From contig CAIIXF020000011.1 in NCBI GenBank assembly GCA_903813345.2, forward strand, positions 19,453,754 through 19,517,753: DNA of 64,000 nt, written 5' to 3'. A program made the position numbers and the translations under genes. Within the stretch, counting starts at the first letter, position 1. Each line of letters begins with the position of its first letter. Of this stretch, positions 48,001 through 57,756 are shown piece by piece. The notes under the pieces were generated by a model. The model ran no database searches, was not told the DNA's origin, and was given only the letters and a program-made list of their open reading frames with translations. This stretch comes from Owenia fusiformis. Its lineage: Eukaryota; Annelida; Polychaeta; Sabellida; Oweniidae.

Positions 48001-51000
48001 AGTTGCGAAAAAGAGAGAGAGGCGTATCAGAATATATAGCAAGAAACAGTGCCTATTGTGCATGTGGAATTGTAACATTAGTATTGGCATTCAAGGTGAA
48101 TATGATATGATGTGATGTTGCCAAGCATTTAGCAAGAAGGCAAACATTGCTGATGTGGTCACAACCACCATTCAGTGCAACAAAGACAGTTTAAATATTG
48201 GAAAACCACAGTCACCTGTCATTCTTAGCATTTCCCACTCTTTGTGTCTCTCATCCTTGTTCCAAAGGGTATTTCAATTTTTTCTGGGGTTTGGGAGGCC
48301 CAATCTTAAAGGGTGTGTTTCTCCAAGTGTATCTAATCTTATTTTAAATCTAGGGTCAGCCAACCTACACATTGAAAGTAATAACTAATATATGGTGATT
48401 TCATCTCTCTCCTATCATCAAAGAGTAAAATGAATACTCCCCTATAAAGTTTGAGACACCTGACAAAGTAACTGTTAACTGTAGAAAGAATTTTGAGACA
48501 CCTGATGAAAGAACTGTTACCTGTTTGTTTACATGAAATTACCTGTAATTAATCGCCCAGATTCACCTGTCATGTATCATCTTGTCATAATGATGTGTAA
48601 TCATTAGCTTGAAATTTAGGGGATCTTCTATGATTTTGATACACCTTGACAGCTTTATCTTAATTTTTCAGTGTTTGGTTATCATTAGCATGGTTGCATG
48701 GTCAATCTCCTGAATGCTGCATATGTTTGGAGTTGTTTAACATAAGAACATAGAAACCAGTAGCCTAGTAGAAGTACATAAAGCTCTCTTTTAAGGAAGT
48801 GAAAAAAAGATAGATATATAATTGTGAAGCCATTTAATAAATATATACTAATATAATTTTATCATTTAATACACAGTTTTATAAGTAAATAGAACTCTTC
48901 TGTTACTGGATCACTTTTAGAAATAGAACACTTCGCTAGTTGAAGTTATTAAAAAGCCTTTTGACCCATTGACTCCCAAGTTAGTAGAATACCTCCCTTA
49001 GGACTAAAATATATGCAAGACAGATAGTAGAAAGTGTTTATATGAGTCTTTTAGAAATGTGTGGGTTTGATGTAAAATGATGCTTTAAGTATACATTTAC
49101 ATGTGAACTGTGAATGTATTGTAGGAAGGTATTAATATATCATAGCTGAATATCTGTCGGATATTGAATTGTTTGATTGGATATTGTGGAGTCAATTTAA
49201 TTACATTGTTCAACCAATTGTGTATGATATACTATTGTTGTATTCTAGTAATATGTTGTAATAAGAATAGCATTCTTAACATTGATCAATAATTAGGACA
49301 TGGAATTATTACACGAAAACCTGTAACAGATAATGTTCAATGGAAATCAGGTCTGAGAGCTGGTATTGTTATTGAAGAATTTACATTTGAATATAATATC
49401 CCTGGATTAATTAAAATCAATGATCACACGTGGATTTTAGACAAAAACTGTGAATTGAATCTGACTGAACTGAATTGACTTCTCCAAGCAGGACAGATGT
49501 TGAGCTTCGGGAGATCAAAAATCTGAAATATTTCAGTTTTCATATTTATTAAATTAGGATTACCTGACGATTAAAAGAGCCGTGAATTTTTAAATGAGAT
49601 TGAGATTTCTTTGCAACTGGATTAGGATTATATACGGACAATAGATTTTTGATAAAGTAAAATATTATCGTGTTTAGAATTTCAAAATGACAAAGATAAG
49701 TTGGAGCGACATTGTGCAGTTCCAAGGTATAGTAACCTCACTTAGAATTATACTGTCATTCGTATGAATGTTATGTTTGCACTGAAACGCCATCTTAGAA
49801 TTCTGGAAATTTTTGATTTTTCAGTTGTATTTATTCATTTTTGTTTCTTTGTAAAATAGAATATCTCTTATATAATATTTTGTGTATTCTACTTAAATCG
49901 TTGAATAGGTTCAGTTAACTAGATCCATCAATATTTTATGTTAAAGGTCCATCCATTTATAACAGAAAAAAATTTGTCCTGAAAGGGAATTCTTATAACA
50001 TTTGAACTTGAACAGAGAACACTTATATCTGGAATGCAAGTAGGTAATATGTATACAACATCAGTTCATGTTACATTATGTTAACCCAGTATAACTCTAC
50101 ATCTAACATGAATTATGATGAGCAAAAATGTGAGGCGTATTTTTATGTGCACCTTTTGGAACAATTTCTTTTTGATCACTCAAATTTTAGCGTACCATAA
50201 TGATGCAGTATATTTTGTATTTCAAAAGAGGGCTTCTCTTAATTACGTGAGGAATATCAGACTATCAGTTGAATGTACACACTAGTCTTACATCAAGCCC
50301 CTGGTTCCCATGTCATATATTTCCCTGTACAGTGATCTCCCCAGCATTATAGCAAGTGGGCACAGCACCCACCTGAGATTTTGAAAACATGCTTGCACCC
50401 ACCTGAAAATCCATTTGCACCCACTTGAAAATGAGAAAAATCATGAAAAATAGGCATATTTTTGCCAATTTTGGTCTGAATTGACAACCAGGATTTCGCA
50501 CCCACTTTAGAAAAAATCCTGTGGACACCACTGCTGTATATAAGAAGAAGGAGGGGAAACTGAATGCCATGATGCCAAACAACTTATTCAGATTTTAAGG
50601 GACAAATTCCAATTAGAATAGCATACAGTAAAACCTGTATAATCCGAACGCCATTGGGACCGGCTAAAAGCGTTCAGATTAGGAGGTGTTCACATTTCAA
50701 GGTTTTTTCATTCGCAATATTCCGGATTCTGAAGAAATGTGAACACATTCTCGGTAAATATTTATAGTTCTTTTGACCACATAACTTTATGGCATTCCAG
50801 AAATTTGAAAATTCAATTCAAATGAATCAAGTCATGCTGGAAAGACACATTATTATTGAGACCATTCAAGATTTTTTCCAAAGTTTTGATATCATGACAA
50901 TATCTGAGCAATTTTGTATGAAACATCAGAAATTTTATGAAAAGTGTTCAGATTAGACAGATGAATTTTTCAAATCTGACTGTTCACTGTTCAAATTGAG

Positions 51001-54000
51001 AGGTGTTCATATTTCAAGGTTTTTTTAACATGGGAGTCAATGGGAGGAAAAAATGGGACCGAAGAAAAGTGTTCAGATTAGGAGGTGTTCAGATTAGCCA
51101 GGTGTTCATATATACAGGTTTTACTGTATTAGAATTTATTTTAACAAGCAGAAACCTTTCTGGAACATTTGCTATTTTACGGTTTTATGATATCATATCA
51201 CTTGCTTTAATATGTTTTAAAAAAGCTCACCAGATTCTTTGTAATAATAGGGCAATTTCGAAAATATTGTCTAATAAGGAAAAGCAAAGGCAAAAATAAG
51301 GAGAAACCGAGAAATAAGATGTCATGGTTTATCATGATGTAAAAATGATGAGAATTGATAATTTTAACATAGAGATGATCCCCTCAAAAGAACAAACCAT
51401 TTTGGTGAAAATAAAAACGACCAGGGAAAATTGCTTATTGACTCCTACCAATGAAATCCCTGCTATATATATTGAAAAAAGTGTATAATCAGGTACATGT
51501 ACTTAAGATTGTAGACTATGTGAACCTACCATTTGAGTTTAACTATTATTTAACCCTAACATAAAACATCACGGTGCTCATCTAAAATGTAAGGTGTCAT
51601 TTTAACATGTAACATTTTGCAAGAGATATACCAAGTAGGTATGTTGGAAAAATGCTTAAGAAATCATTAAATACATTTATTATTTTTTGTAGAGAGCTTG
51701 AGTCTGGTCAAGATGACCCCATCTGACATTTTGAGCACAGTGGCTATCAAGTCAGAACATCTTGACTTTGTTTTACATTTGTATTTTTTTCAGATAACCA
51801 ACGGATACATCTGTCAACTACTCAATACACCTTCTCAACTTATTTTTACAGAATTTAACTATAATATAGTATTGTGTGCAGCCCCAAGAAAATGTGGCTT
51901 AATGTTGGTTATTGTCCCATATAAATAAAGTCTTTTTTGGTGCTTTACAAGTATATAAAAATGATTTGACATAAAATCTAAATATGTTCTTGTGTGGTTG
52001 AATTTGCCTCAATCCAGTCAGTTTCTCACATAATGTTTTCTATAAGCTGTTGATTTTGAGTTATGTTATGATTTTTATGATGCAGTTATATCGATCGCTT
52101 GATATTGCATACAATCTATAGGTTGGTCAGGTTGCCTTGATATACTGTCATAGTAGCTTTATGAGCTTGAGTCCTCTAGGAGCCTTTCTCCTTTGTGAGA
52201 CAATTCATTTCTTACTTTGATTCTAGTTTTTATGTATAATATTTATGTTATCATATTCCAATGTTATAGCCAATTTTGCAGAGCCTATTTTGCTTTTGAG
52301 CATGTTTACATATCTGAGTTCATATGCTGTAAAACATGTTAATTTTTCTGAGCTATTGGTTTTTACAGTACATATATAAATGTTTTTATCCCACATAAGT
52401 CACTCCATCTGGTCGTCTGTCTGTTTGTCTTTCCTGACGATAACTGAAGTATTGGCTGTTGGATTTGATTCAAATTTTGTAGGACTATGCCTATTATGGG
52501 CATATCTGCTTAAAAGGGAATTCTCAATATAGCCACCTTATTCAACTTTGCTGCCATTTGATGAGAAATGTAATCTTTTATAACTCAAATACTGGTTAAA
52601 AGATGGGTTCAAATTTTATATGCTGATGCCTGAGGGAATCAGTAAGATTGCTGTTCTGGGGATATTTTCTAGTTTATACGACAGATATGCTAAAATTTAC
52701 TGATGGTTAAATTGAATTTTTCAAATTCCAAACAAATCATTATACCACATTTATCATGGATAAAATTATGAAAAATATTGAATTAACAATGCTACTGAAA
52801 AATGAACATGTTTTACAGTAAGCTGTTTTTGAATGTGAATGATTGCATGTTTAGTATTGTTTTCTGCATGTCACTTCAGATTGTACAACTGACAAGAAAG
52901 AGCAAAACAACATAGAAGCAGGTATATATGCTCTACTTTACACCATCGACTCTGAGGACACCGATTAATAATAACATTTAATGTGTTAATATTTTCTATT
53001 TAGGCAGCATTAACTGATTTAGATACTAACATTGATTTAGACATTAGTATCTAGTCTTGCATCAAGTCTGTTTGTCTAGCTTTCTACTTTGCTTCTGTTA
53101 GATGTAGGGGGATTGGAGGGGTCAGTTTAAACAAATTTTTGATGCAAGACTATTTGTACTGAGAGCTTGCTTCGATTAGAGGTTGGGGATTTATAGGAAT
53201 AATCGAAGTCACAAAATGCAATTCCCTTATACCAGGGACGTCCTGCGCTATTCCTCTAATTTTGATCAATATGTGGAGTCCCTATTCCATTTATATATCA
53301 CATGCACCGCATAATCATATAATCCCAAGTCACTTGATACATCTTACATGTTATTCACTCACTGCATTCATTTACTTCACACTCTCACAATCACCTACCC
53401 TGCGTGCAGAGTCTAGTTAAACTACAGAAGACGGAGCTCTCTTTTAAGAAGTGAAGTCGAACGAATGCAAAGGGTAACAATCACACAGATAACAACTCAC
53501 ATTCATTTATATACACACACCCCACTAACTCACATTCACTTATATGTTACTTAAGGTACATACACCCCACTAATCCATGGTTTTGAAATAAACTTATTCA
53601 ATCCTGACCAAATTTGTGACTAACATTTTATAGGTTGAACAATTTGAATCAATGTTGGACATGGTTCTTGGTATCTACAGTCTGATGCAAAGCTCCAAGA
53701 ATTCCCCTGTGATCTTCTATTCATTTTACATGTGCCATTTAAATAAATCAAATGTTTTCCTTGGGCTGTGAACTAGACTGGCTTATGTGAATGATACTGC
53801 ATTTTTACAGCTCATCAAGTTAACTTTAAGATTCATCTTGTCTGTGTTCCATAGATAGTAGAACAAAAATGGTTTATATTTTAGTTGATAAGAAAGCAAT
53901 TCCGAAGAATTCTTTAACTATTAGAATGGTTAATCTACTGCTCCATTTAGGAAGTTTATTTTGAAGATCAGTCTCACAGTGAAGTCTAAGTAGTAGTATG

Positions 54001-57000
54001 TTTATACAGAGAATATTCTTCAACATTGCTGTCTTTCAAACATATCTCCTCAAACACTCTAAAAAAACATCTTGAATGGTTTATGAAATGAGAGAAATTT
54101 CCGCCTAGGAAGTTAACAATTTAAGGTAGACCAAGAATGAGTGATCTGATTCTTTAAGATGTATAGTAAAACATGTCTTAGTGAACACCTCTCTCTAGTA
54201 GACACGTGTGCATAGTGAACATCTCTTCAAGATACATTTTACATTGACTCCTGTATAAAATCCCCTCTATGTAGCAAACTCTTGCGTACAGTAAACATAT
54301 GTGTTTACTATATACAGGTTTACTGTAGTCTTAATAATCAGATATGTCCATTCCTGATGTTCACTTAAAAAGAAATGTTTATAGGAGAAAATGTGTGCTC
54401 ACTTGAGAAGTGTTCAATTGAGTGAGATGTTGAATTAAGAGAAGTATTCGTGTGTTCTATCAAGAGCAATAAATCCAATAATACATTCATTAGTGAGGTG
54501 TTCCCACAAGTTGTGACCATATTGTTTATTTTTGTGGACAGTGTTCAGCTCAGTGTTCAACGTCTTTAACGAATGGCAGGTTGTGATATTTTGTATGTTA
54601 ATACCTTATACCTAAGTTAATATAGTGGTGTGGTCATATTTAGAGGTGGTCAAAAAGTTTGATATATGAGAGCCAGGATTGGCTTTGAATTCTTGAAAAC
54701 TGGCAAAGGTAATATGTGAAGAGATGACATAGTACACATGGTGTGCATCAAGTATACCCGTGATTTCCTTATAAACGTACCTTTTTTTACGGAATATATT
54801 ATAATATTATTTCTTTATTTGCAAGGGTTATTCCAGACAGCAACATTACATATTACAACCCTTACAAAAAATTGAGAATTTCTTTAATATCGTTGAGCTA
54901 TGAAAATCTAGTGTCAAGTAATTGATAAGCTTCATTTGTTATCTCAAAAAATTATAAAATCAATATAGAGAAGTTCAGTATCTCAAAGATAATAGTAGTT
55001 GACACATATTGTTGTAAGGGACATCATTTCTGCATTGTGGGACTCTGAAACACATGCTAATGTATACAATTCTTCAGACTCTTTGAGTGCTGTATCAGGA
55101 AGGCATAAAAACAATTTGGAATAGTTATTGCGATTAATAGCTAAAAGACATGCTGCAAGTTGAAGCACTACTGCTTGAGTCTGCATGAAATCTAGGATAA
55201 ATTACGCCATTTAGAATTGTTGAAATATTTGGATTATTTCGGAATTTGGATTCACCGGGGATGGAACGGAATCGATCAGAGCAGACTCATTTATCTGCAA
55301 CGCATCATCAAGTAAGGATATAGAAAAACTGATATTACGATCGGGTTCATATATTCAGGACATTTGGTCTGGCTGTGTGGCTTCTATTGATTTTATGTCA
55401 TTGAATTGATCATGGCTCTGCTATGCTAGGTTCTTACTTAAATTATTTGTCTCCAAGCGTACATATTCTATGCTATTTCACAAAAACATGAATGAAGGTT
55501 CTGACCATCTGGCATTTTAATACAATTCTGGGACTTGGTTATTTCTCAGTTTTCTTTATTCCTTGTCATTTCCACTTACTTTCAATGTATATTTGAATAT
55601 TTGACCAACAAGGTGCTTTGTTATTTTTTATATAAGGTAAAATCTTAGATAGGTATTGAGAGTAGAGCTAATTTCCAAGAGAGACCAAATTGATGCATTA
55701 ATCATTCAATGTCTCAGTACAAAAACAAACAAAAACCATTCTCCAATTTATTCGAAATCCTTTCCCTATCATTCGAGGAGAATAATCTTTGCTTCAAATA
55801 TTATCATATTTACTTCATCATATTATCGTATTGTGTTTATAATATTATATCCAGAATAAAATATCAGATTTCATAATTCTGAAAAGTTGCGATTTTTTGT
55901 AGGAGAGCAATGAATCATCAATTCTCATGAATAAATCAATGGAATACAGGGGCTGAATCAAAATATCACTTTTTTCCTGTACATTTATTTGAGGAAAGGA
56001 TAATTCCCCTCATCTTTAAAGCTTTTGATTATTGTAAAGACTCCAGTATGAAAACATTTTGAAAATTTGTTATTAAAATATTAAAATTCACAGCTTCAAA
56101 ATAATTCATGCTTTAAAATGATACATTGATATGTGATACAGTCCCTAACCTTACAGGCCATGTCATCTAAAATCTATTACAAAAAATTGTTTATGTACAT
56201 ATTTAGTCGTATCCATTGCAGGTCAAATAAAAGTAAATATTTTTGTTGATATTTTTTGTGAAGAAACACCATCAGATATTTTGTGACATTGAATATTACC
56301 CCAAAAATTGAAATCCTTAATTTTATATGTGAAGTTTTACCTTATCCTTGTACCTTGACATTTTTAGCTTGATTCCAACATATTTCTGTTTCATTTATAC
56401 ACATGCACACCCCTTGCTTATTTCTCAGGTTTTGGGATATTTCACACCAAAGCACTATATCACACCAAATAGATCACACTATAAAAACTTTAACAAATAG
56501 TATATTGATCCAATCTAATCTAATGATAATGAAGAAATCGGGGTAGATGATGTATAGTTAATCCTATCTCAGTGAACACCTTCTACATGAACACATGTGA
56601 ACACTGTCTTCTGTTATGAATATATGAAAATTACATTGTACCCTGTTGAATGTCTGCTTGCCCCTGTCAAAAGGGTGAATATCGAAATATTTTTAGCATG
56701 ACAGAAAAATGGGATTTTGGCTCATTTTGAGTAAAAAACTGGAGAGATCACTGAAGACTAATTTAAAGTGAACATTTGAAGTAACATTGAAGTTTTAACG
56801 TTCTCACCATGGAAGTACTAGAAGTTTGAGAAATACATACATCTTGAACTAAGAGGTGTTAACACTGTAAAATTGCAAACATAACTGAGGTGTTCATAGC
56901 TTAAAAGCGATCACATAACTGAGGTGTTCATAGCTTGAAAGCGATCACATAACTTAGGTGTTCAGATTATAGAAATCATCACATAGTTTATGCTTATAAT

Positions 57001-57728
57001 GCTTAACAGGTGTTCACATAACCCTTGAGCTCACAACTAATGTGTTCACATTTTAGCGGTGTTTGTTCATGTAATAATGTATATCATTCAGAAGGTTAAA
57101 GCCTTACTTTAGCAGACAGTTCAAATGAGTGTAGGGTAAGTTGTAATAACATTGGAGTTTATTGATTGTGTTTGACTGTCAAGATTAGATATATTTTACG
57201 TCAGTTGAATGTTATGAATCAGCACTGGATAATCACTGGCGGGAGAAAACTGTATGTTGTATTGTGGAACCTATAACATTGCATGATTCAGGATATTATG
57301 GTGAATATTCATGAAAGCTGTCTATGGAGGGAATTTAATTGCATCAAGCCTTCTGACCCCCTAGCTATTTCTGGTTCTTTTGTAACGAGAGAATAGCAGA
57401 GGACTAAGGTTGAATTTTGTGTTTTTAATTTATAAGGTTATTATTACTAGATCATTTATTTTCAAGAAATAATTCTTTTGTAATTTTTTCTTCAGATCCC
57501 GGTAAGAAGAAAGAACATGAAGAAAAGGTGAGAAAAGCCCGTGAGGAACAGGCCCAGGAGCGGGCGAGAAAACTCCGTGAATTGCGCGAGGCACAAAAAG
57601 CTGCGATGGAGTTTAGAGATAAGCAGCAAACAGAACGAAGAAAGAAAATCGAAGAGATGAAACGTAGAGATGACTCACGGCGACAAGCTGTTGAGGAGAG
57701 ACGGAGGAAAGTTGAAAAGGAAGAAAAG
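24056..57728 (+). CDS. MAP7/ensconsin-family microtubule-associated protein, 5' part of gene (continues past the window)
   Basis: Exons joined in the proposed main form: 24056-24095 (13 codons plus one base), 35264-35617 (118 codons, phase 1 at both ends), 57496-57728 (ends phase 0). Donors and acceptors are GT-AG. The second exon is acidic, then Thr-rich, then Ser/Pro/Gly-rich, as in disordered regulatory regions. The third exon is about 75% charged, a long single helix or coiled coil with EERARKLRELREAQ-like text and FRDKQQTERRKKIEEMKRR. This matches the N-terminal microtubule-binding helix of MAP7 proteins, which bind microtubules and recruit kinesin-1. The introns (11.2 and 21.9 kb) are full of transposons. 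No later exon can be assigned before 64000, so the kinesin-binding C-terminal part lies to the right. Family is assigned on the helix alone; other charged coiled-coil proteins remain possible. Confidence 0.72.
24435..25007. mobile_element. Tc1/mariner-type MITE with internal hairpin (573 bp)
   Basis: The ends are CAGTGGGGATCATAAAG and, inverted, CAGTGGGGGACAAAAAT, with TA on both sides (24433-24434 and 25008-25009). Inside, 'ctcccagaatgcaaca' near 24682 is repeated inverted near 24766, forming a second hairpin. No transposase remains. It lies in intron 1 of the MAP7-like gene and abuts the open stretch at 25010-25240. Confidence 0.75.
25010..25240 (-). other. Unassigned coding-like island, open on both strands
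   Basis: The minus strand reads about 70 residues of balanced, non-repetitive composition (MDPSHSLPGKRTTIRSSA.., later EDRKRASEFRK) from an ATG at 25187 or 25199. The opposite strand is also open for 83 codons. The reading is truncated at the TA insertion point of the MITE ending at 25007. I do not recognise the protein. It could be a gene fragment carried by a transposon, a first exon of a minus-strand gene, or chance. Confidence 0.25.
26863..27013. mobile_element. Pogo/Tigger-like MITE (~150 bp)
   Basis: Ends are AGTAAAACCTATCTTAGTG and, inverted, CAGTAAAACCTGTATATTG, with the family word 'gaacacctctctctagcaga'. TA lies at the right border. Confidence 0.7.
27987..28298 (+). mobile_element. 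TACCCT-type element, long form (312 bp)
   Basis: It starts TACCCTGCGTGCAG and ends CGAACGAATGCAAAGGTTA. About 220 bp of unique GC-richer sequence lies between the parts that are fused in the 80-bp copies at 23697 and 53396. This copy therefore looks like the parent form from which the short ones arose by internal deletion. Confidence 0.6.
30066..30900. mobile_element. Inverted-repeat transposon remnant (835 bp)
   Basis: The left end CACACGGGTAACTAGAGTAT and the right end (inverted CACACGGGATACTAGAGTAT) stay paired for about 60 bp through 'atattgagtatgaccggttct'. The interior has a minus-strand frame of 63 codons (30253-30444) that I do not recognise. No target duplication is evident, so the superfamily is not assigned. 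Confidence 0.7.
31457..31532 (+). CDS. Candidate alternative first exon 1b of the MAP7-like gene
   Basis: From ATG 31457 (or in-frame ATG 31499) the frame reads MRCDIPDIDPESDLMLHPWE and on to 25 codons plus one base before GTTAAGTA. The left-over G fits the phase-1 start of exons 35264 and 57496. The acidic, non-repetitive reading looks coding, but there is no transcript evidence and the donor is only fair. Confidence 0.35.
32297..33379. mobile_element. Mariner-like element, degraded (1083 bp)
   Basis: Ends CGAGGGGTGATCAATAAGTA are inverted at the right, flanked by TA at 32295-32296 and 33380-33381. Terminal pairing extends over about 230 bp each side. The end sequence is of the kind common in mariners. 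The interior holds a minus-strand transposase relic. Confidence 0.88.
32791..33009 (-). pseudogene. Mariner transposase relic (catalytic fragment)
   Basis: The minus-strand reading has LLHMDNAPAHRS, the second-aspartate box of mariner transposase, then a decayed C-terminal box (about 25 codons on, Cys-Pro-His-Leu-Leu-Thr-Cys-Asp-Leu in place of the usual S-P-D-L-A-P-x-D-F). The rest of the gene is gone. Confidence 0.75.
33821..33845 (+). CDS. Candidate mini first exon 1e of the MAP7-like gene
   Basis: ATG gat tat aac agt tta gat gat g is followed by an excellent donor GTAAGTG, again phase 1. Only eight codons long, it could easily be chance. Listed because it shares phase with the other candidates. 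Confidence 0.15.
34546..34636. mobile_element. Tiny G/C-tract MITE (CAGGCCTGTAGCCAG ends), 91 bp
   Basis: CAGGCCTGTAGCCAG plus a run of G's at the left is inverted at the right as a run of C's followed by CTGGCTACGGGCCTG. The whole copy folds into one hairpin with about 40-bp arms. No coding capacity. Confidence 0.65.
35264..35617 (+). CDS. MAP7-like gene, exon 2 (Ser/Thr/Pro-rich)
   Basis: Acceptor ..TTTCCAG, donor G|GTAGGG, length 354 nt, phase 1 to 1, so it can be skipped or kept without changing the frame. It encodes an acidic start, a run of seven Thr, and a Ser-Pro-rich part (SPQRGGSPNSGMSP..) with several Ser-Pro and Thr-Pro sites of the kind phosphorylated by proline-directed kinases. 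Predicted disordered. Confidence 0.75.
35618..36991. other. Intron 2 of the MAP7-like gene, left part
   Basis: No gene or clear repeat end is seen. The open stretch 35647-35883 directly after exon 2 lacks protein-like motifs and is taken as intron. Confidence 0.55.
36992..36999 (+). repeat. 8-bp target duplication of the hAT-type element, left copy
   Basis: ATGTATAT here equals 42982-42989 exactly and directly abuts the element ends. Eight bases is the diagnostic duplication length of hAT transposons. Confidence 0.88.
37439..37591 (+). pseudogene. BED zinc-finger fragment of a hAT transposase
   Basis: The frame gives 50 residues with KSSVWEHFGFPRLDG, then Lys-Thr-Ala-Cys-Lys. This is the start of a BED-type finger (the aromatic WxHF and first Cys) as found at the N-terminus of many hAT transposases. 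The second zinc Cys is replaced by Tyr and a stop follows, so the finger cannot form. Confidence 0.65.
39164..39977. mobile_element. Foldback element nested in the gene relic, interrupted by a MITE
   Basis: The left arm (AAGAACCCATATTCT.. at 39164-39196, resumed at 39702-39800) pairs with the right arm 39848-39977: 'gaatctacttgtt' with 'aacaagtagattc', and 'agggtgcattgac' with 'gtcaatgcaccct'. It falls between two coding blocks of the relic around it. Removing the 503-bp MITE restores a hairpin with about 130-bp arms. Confidence 0.65.
39197..39699 (+). mobile_element. MITE (CTGTACTCCGG ends, TA duplication) with transposase N-terminal fragment
   Basis: CTGTACTCCGG at the left and CCGGAGTACAG at the right are flanked by TA (39195-39196 and 39700-39701). 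From ATG 39389 to 39631 (+) a frame reads MSNILNWLIRPTKAR.. then Cys-Pro-Lys-Cys-Gly and Ser-Glu-Arg-Ala-Lys-Ile-Ala-Arg-Tyr-Ala, like the N-terminal helix-turn-helix of some DDE transposases or related repeat proteins, then ends abruptly. It is an internally deleted, non-autonomous copy. The superfamily is unsure. Confidence 0.65.
42982..42989 (+). repeat. 8-bp target duplication of the hAT-type element, right copy
   Basis: ATGTATAT, identical to 36992-36999. Confidence 0.88.
42990..45161. other. Intron 2 of the MAP7-like gene, middle part, no gene seen
   Basis: AT-rich sequence with scattered chance frames (43386-43729, 43808-44128 and, on the minus strand, 44612-44992) of low complexity and no motif. 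No repeat ends recognised. Confidence 0.5.
45162..47079 (+). repeat. 959-bp tandem duplication (two copies)
   Basis: 45162-46120 and 46121-47079 are near-identical head-to-tail copies at a constant offset of 959 bp, starting TTCACTATGC and ending in the middle of a 'ggcggccatttt' word. The few differences I see are in the CCGT/ACGT microsatellite (45635-45715 versus 46594-46674). The duplication is recent and contains about 430 bp of flank plus the left half of an inverted-ended element. Confidence 0.95.
45596..47715. mobile_element. Element with ATCCCATCGAAC inverted ends (left end duplicated)
   Basis: ATCCCATCGAAC at 45596 and again at 46555 is inverted as GTTCGATGGGAT at 47704-47715. The original element is probably 46555-47715 (1161 bp); the extra left part arose with the 959-bp duplication. 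After the left end come 'gaagttcggagggatatag', a (CCGT)n microsatellite, then text such as 'gcccgattttgttcatatt' and alternating 'caaaatggccgcc/ggcggccatttt' words. No protein is encoded despite open frames through the microsatellite. Confidence 0.55.
46980..47550 (+). repeat. Array of ~135-150-bp repeats
   Basis: The word 'cgattttgttcatatttg' recurs at 46998, 47132, 47281 and 47419 (steps 134, 149, 138), each followed by 'gtgaatactataagcatggc', 'acttttggtagaaggcggcc' and an 'aaaatggccgccatttt' palindrome. A further unit is at 46039 in the first half of the tandem duplication. Array of about four units plus decayed ends. Confidence 0.8.
47857..47905 (+). CDS. Candidate alternative first exon 1c of the MAP7-like gene
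   Basis: ATG in context cacgagATGg opens MEEAVDTIVTELPFVT plus one base before GTAAAT. Phase 1 fits exon 57496. Located 140 bp after the repeat-rich block, it could give a shorter isoform lacking exon 35264. No transcript evidence. Confidence 0.35.
49687..49726 (+). CDS. Candidate alternative first exon 1d of the MAP7-like gene
   Basis: ATG in context tcaaaATGa opens MTKISWSDIVQFQ plus one base before GTATAG; phase 1 fits exon 57496. It shares an aromatic-acidic look (Trp-Ser-Asp) with exon 1b (Trp-Glu-Glu), which may be chance. Confidence 0.35.
50626..51126. mobile_element. Pogo/Tigger-like non-autonomous element (501 bp)
   Basis: Perfect-looking ends CAGTAAAACCTGTAT and inverted ACAGGTTTTACTG with TA on both sides (50624-50625, 51127-51128). 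It is the longest member of the family here. The interior repeats 'gtgttcagattaggaggtgttc' words on both arms and has no transposase. Confidence 0.8.
52390..52640 (+). repeat. Diverged copy of the microsatellite-type element
   Basis: 'ggtcgtctgtctgtttgtc' is followed by 'gataactgaagtattggctg', 'gattcaaattttgtaggac' and 'tataactcaaatactggtt'. This parallels the (CCGT)n and 'ataactcaaataccgttgg' layout at 45636-45800 with many substitutions. It is an old relic. Confidence 0.5.
53052..53152. mobile_element. TAGTCTTGCATCAA-type MITE (101 bp)
   Basis: TAGTCTTGCATCAAGTCTG at the left is matched inverted by TTTTTGATGCAAGACTA at the right. A related copy is at 57757-57869, and partial ends with 'cttgcatcaag'-like words recur near 35126, 36840, 50285, 57340 and 62670. 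Confidence 0.65.
53396..53476 (+). mobile_element. TACCCT-type MITE, 81-bp short form
   Basis: TACCCTGCGTGCAGAGTCTA to CGAACGAATGCAAAGGGTA, nearly identical in layout to 23697-23776. The ends pair as TACCCT..GCA / TGC..AGGGTA. Confidence 0.65.
54163..54325. mobile_element. Pogo/Tigger-like MITE (~163 bp)
   Basis: AGTAAAACATGTCTTAGTG and inverted ACAGGTTTACTG ends with TA borders, plus the internal 'gtgaacacctctctctag' signature, almost word for word as at 26863-27013. Confidence 0.7.
57496..57728 (+). CDS. MAP7-like gene, exon 3 (microtubule-binding helix)
   Basis: Acceptor TTTTTTCTTCAG, donor AAG|GTATGTG, 233 nt, phase 1 in and 0 out. The 77 codons are almost wholly charged: KKKEHEEKVRKAREEQ, RARKLRELREAQKAAME, FRDKQQTERRKKIEEMKRR and AVEERRRKVEKEEK, a continuous alpha-helix with heptad-like spacing. 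The last two blocks match the family signature in which a 'REKQxEERR..EE' run precedes 'AVEEKRR'. This exon is the main basis for the MAP7 assignment. Confidence 0.85.
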
Positions 57729-57756
57729 GTATGTGTTCTGTAGATATGTATGTAAG

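Larger units (their letters stand above)
47906..57495. other. Intron 2 of the MAP7-like gene, right part
   Basis: Apart from exon candidate 1d, this holds pogo-like MITEs (50626-51126, 54163-54325), a diverged copy of the microsatellite-type repeat (about 52390-52640), TACCCT and GTCTTGCATC MITEs near 53.1-53.5 kb, a short 'cacctga' text repeat near 50370-50430, a 36-bp direct duplication ('gagacacctgatgaaag' words) near 48448-48520 and 'tcacataactgaggtgttca' repeats near 56885-56965. No other gene seen. Confidence 0.55.

Noticed and set aside
55262-55312. ATG-opened frame (MERNRSEQTHLSATHHQ) ending at a GTAAGG donor, considered as another MAP7-like first exon
   Set aside because: It ends in phase 0, which does not fit the phase-1 start of exon 57496 or 35264.
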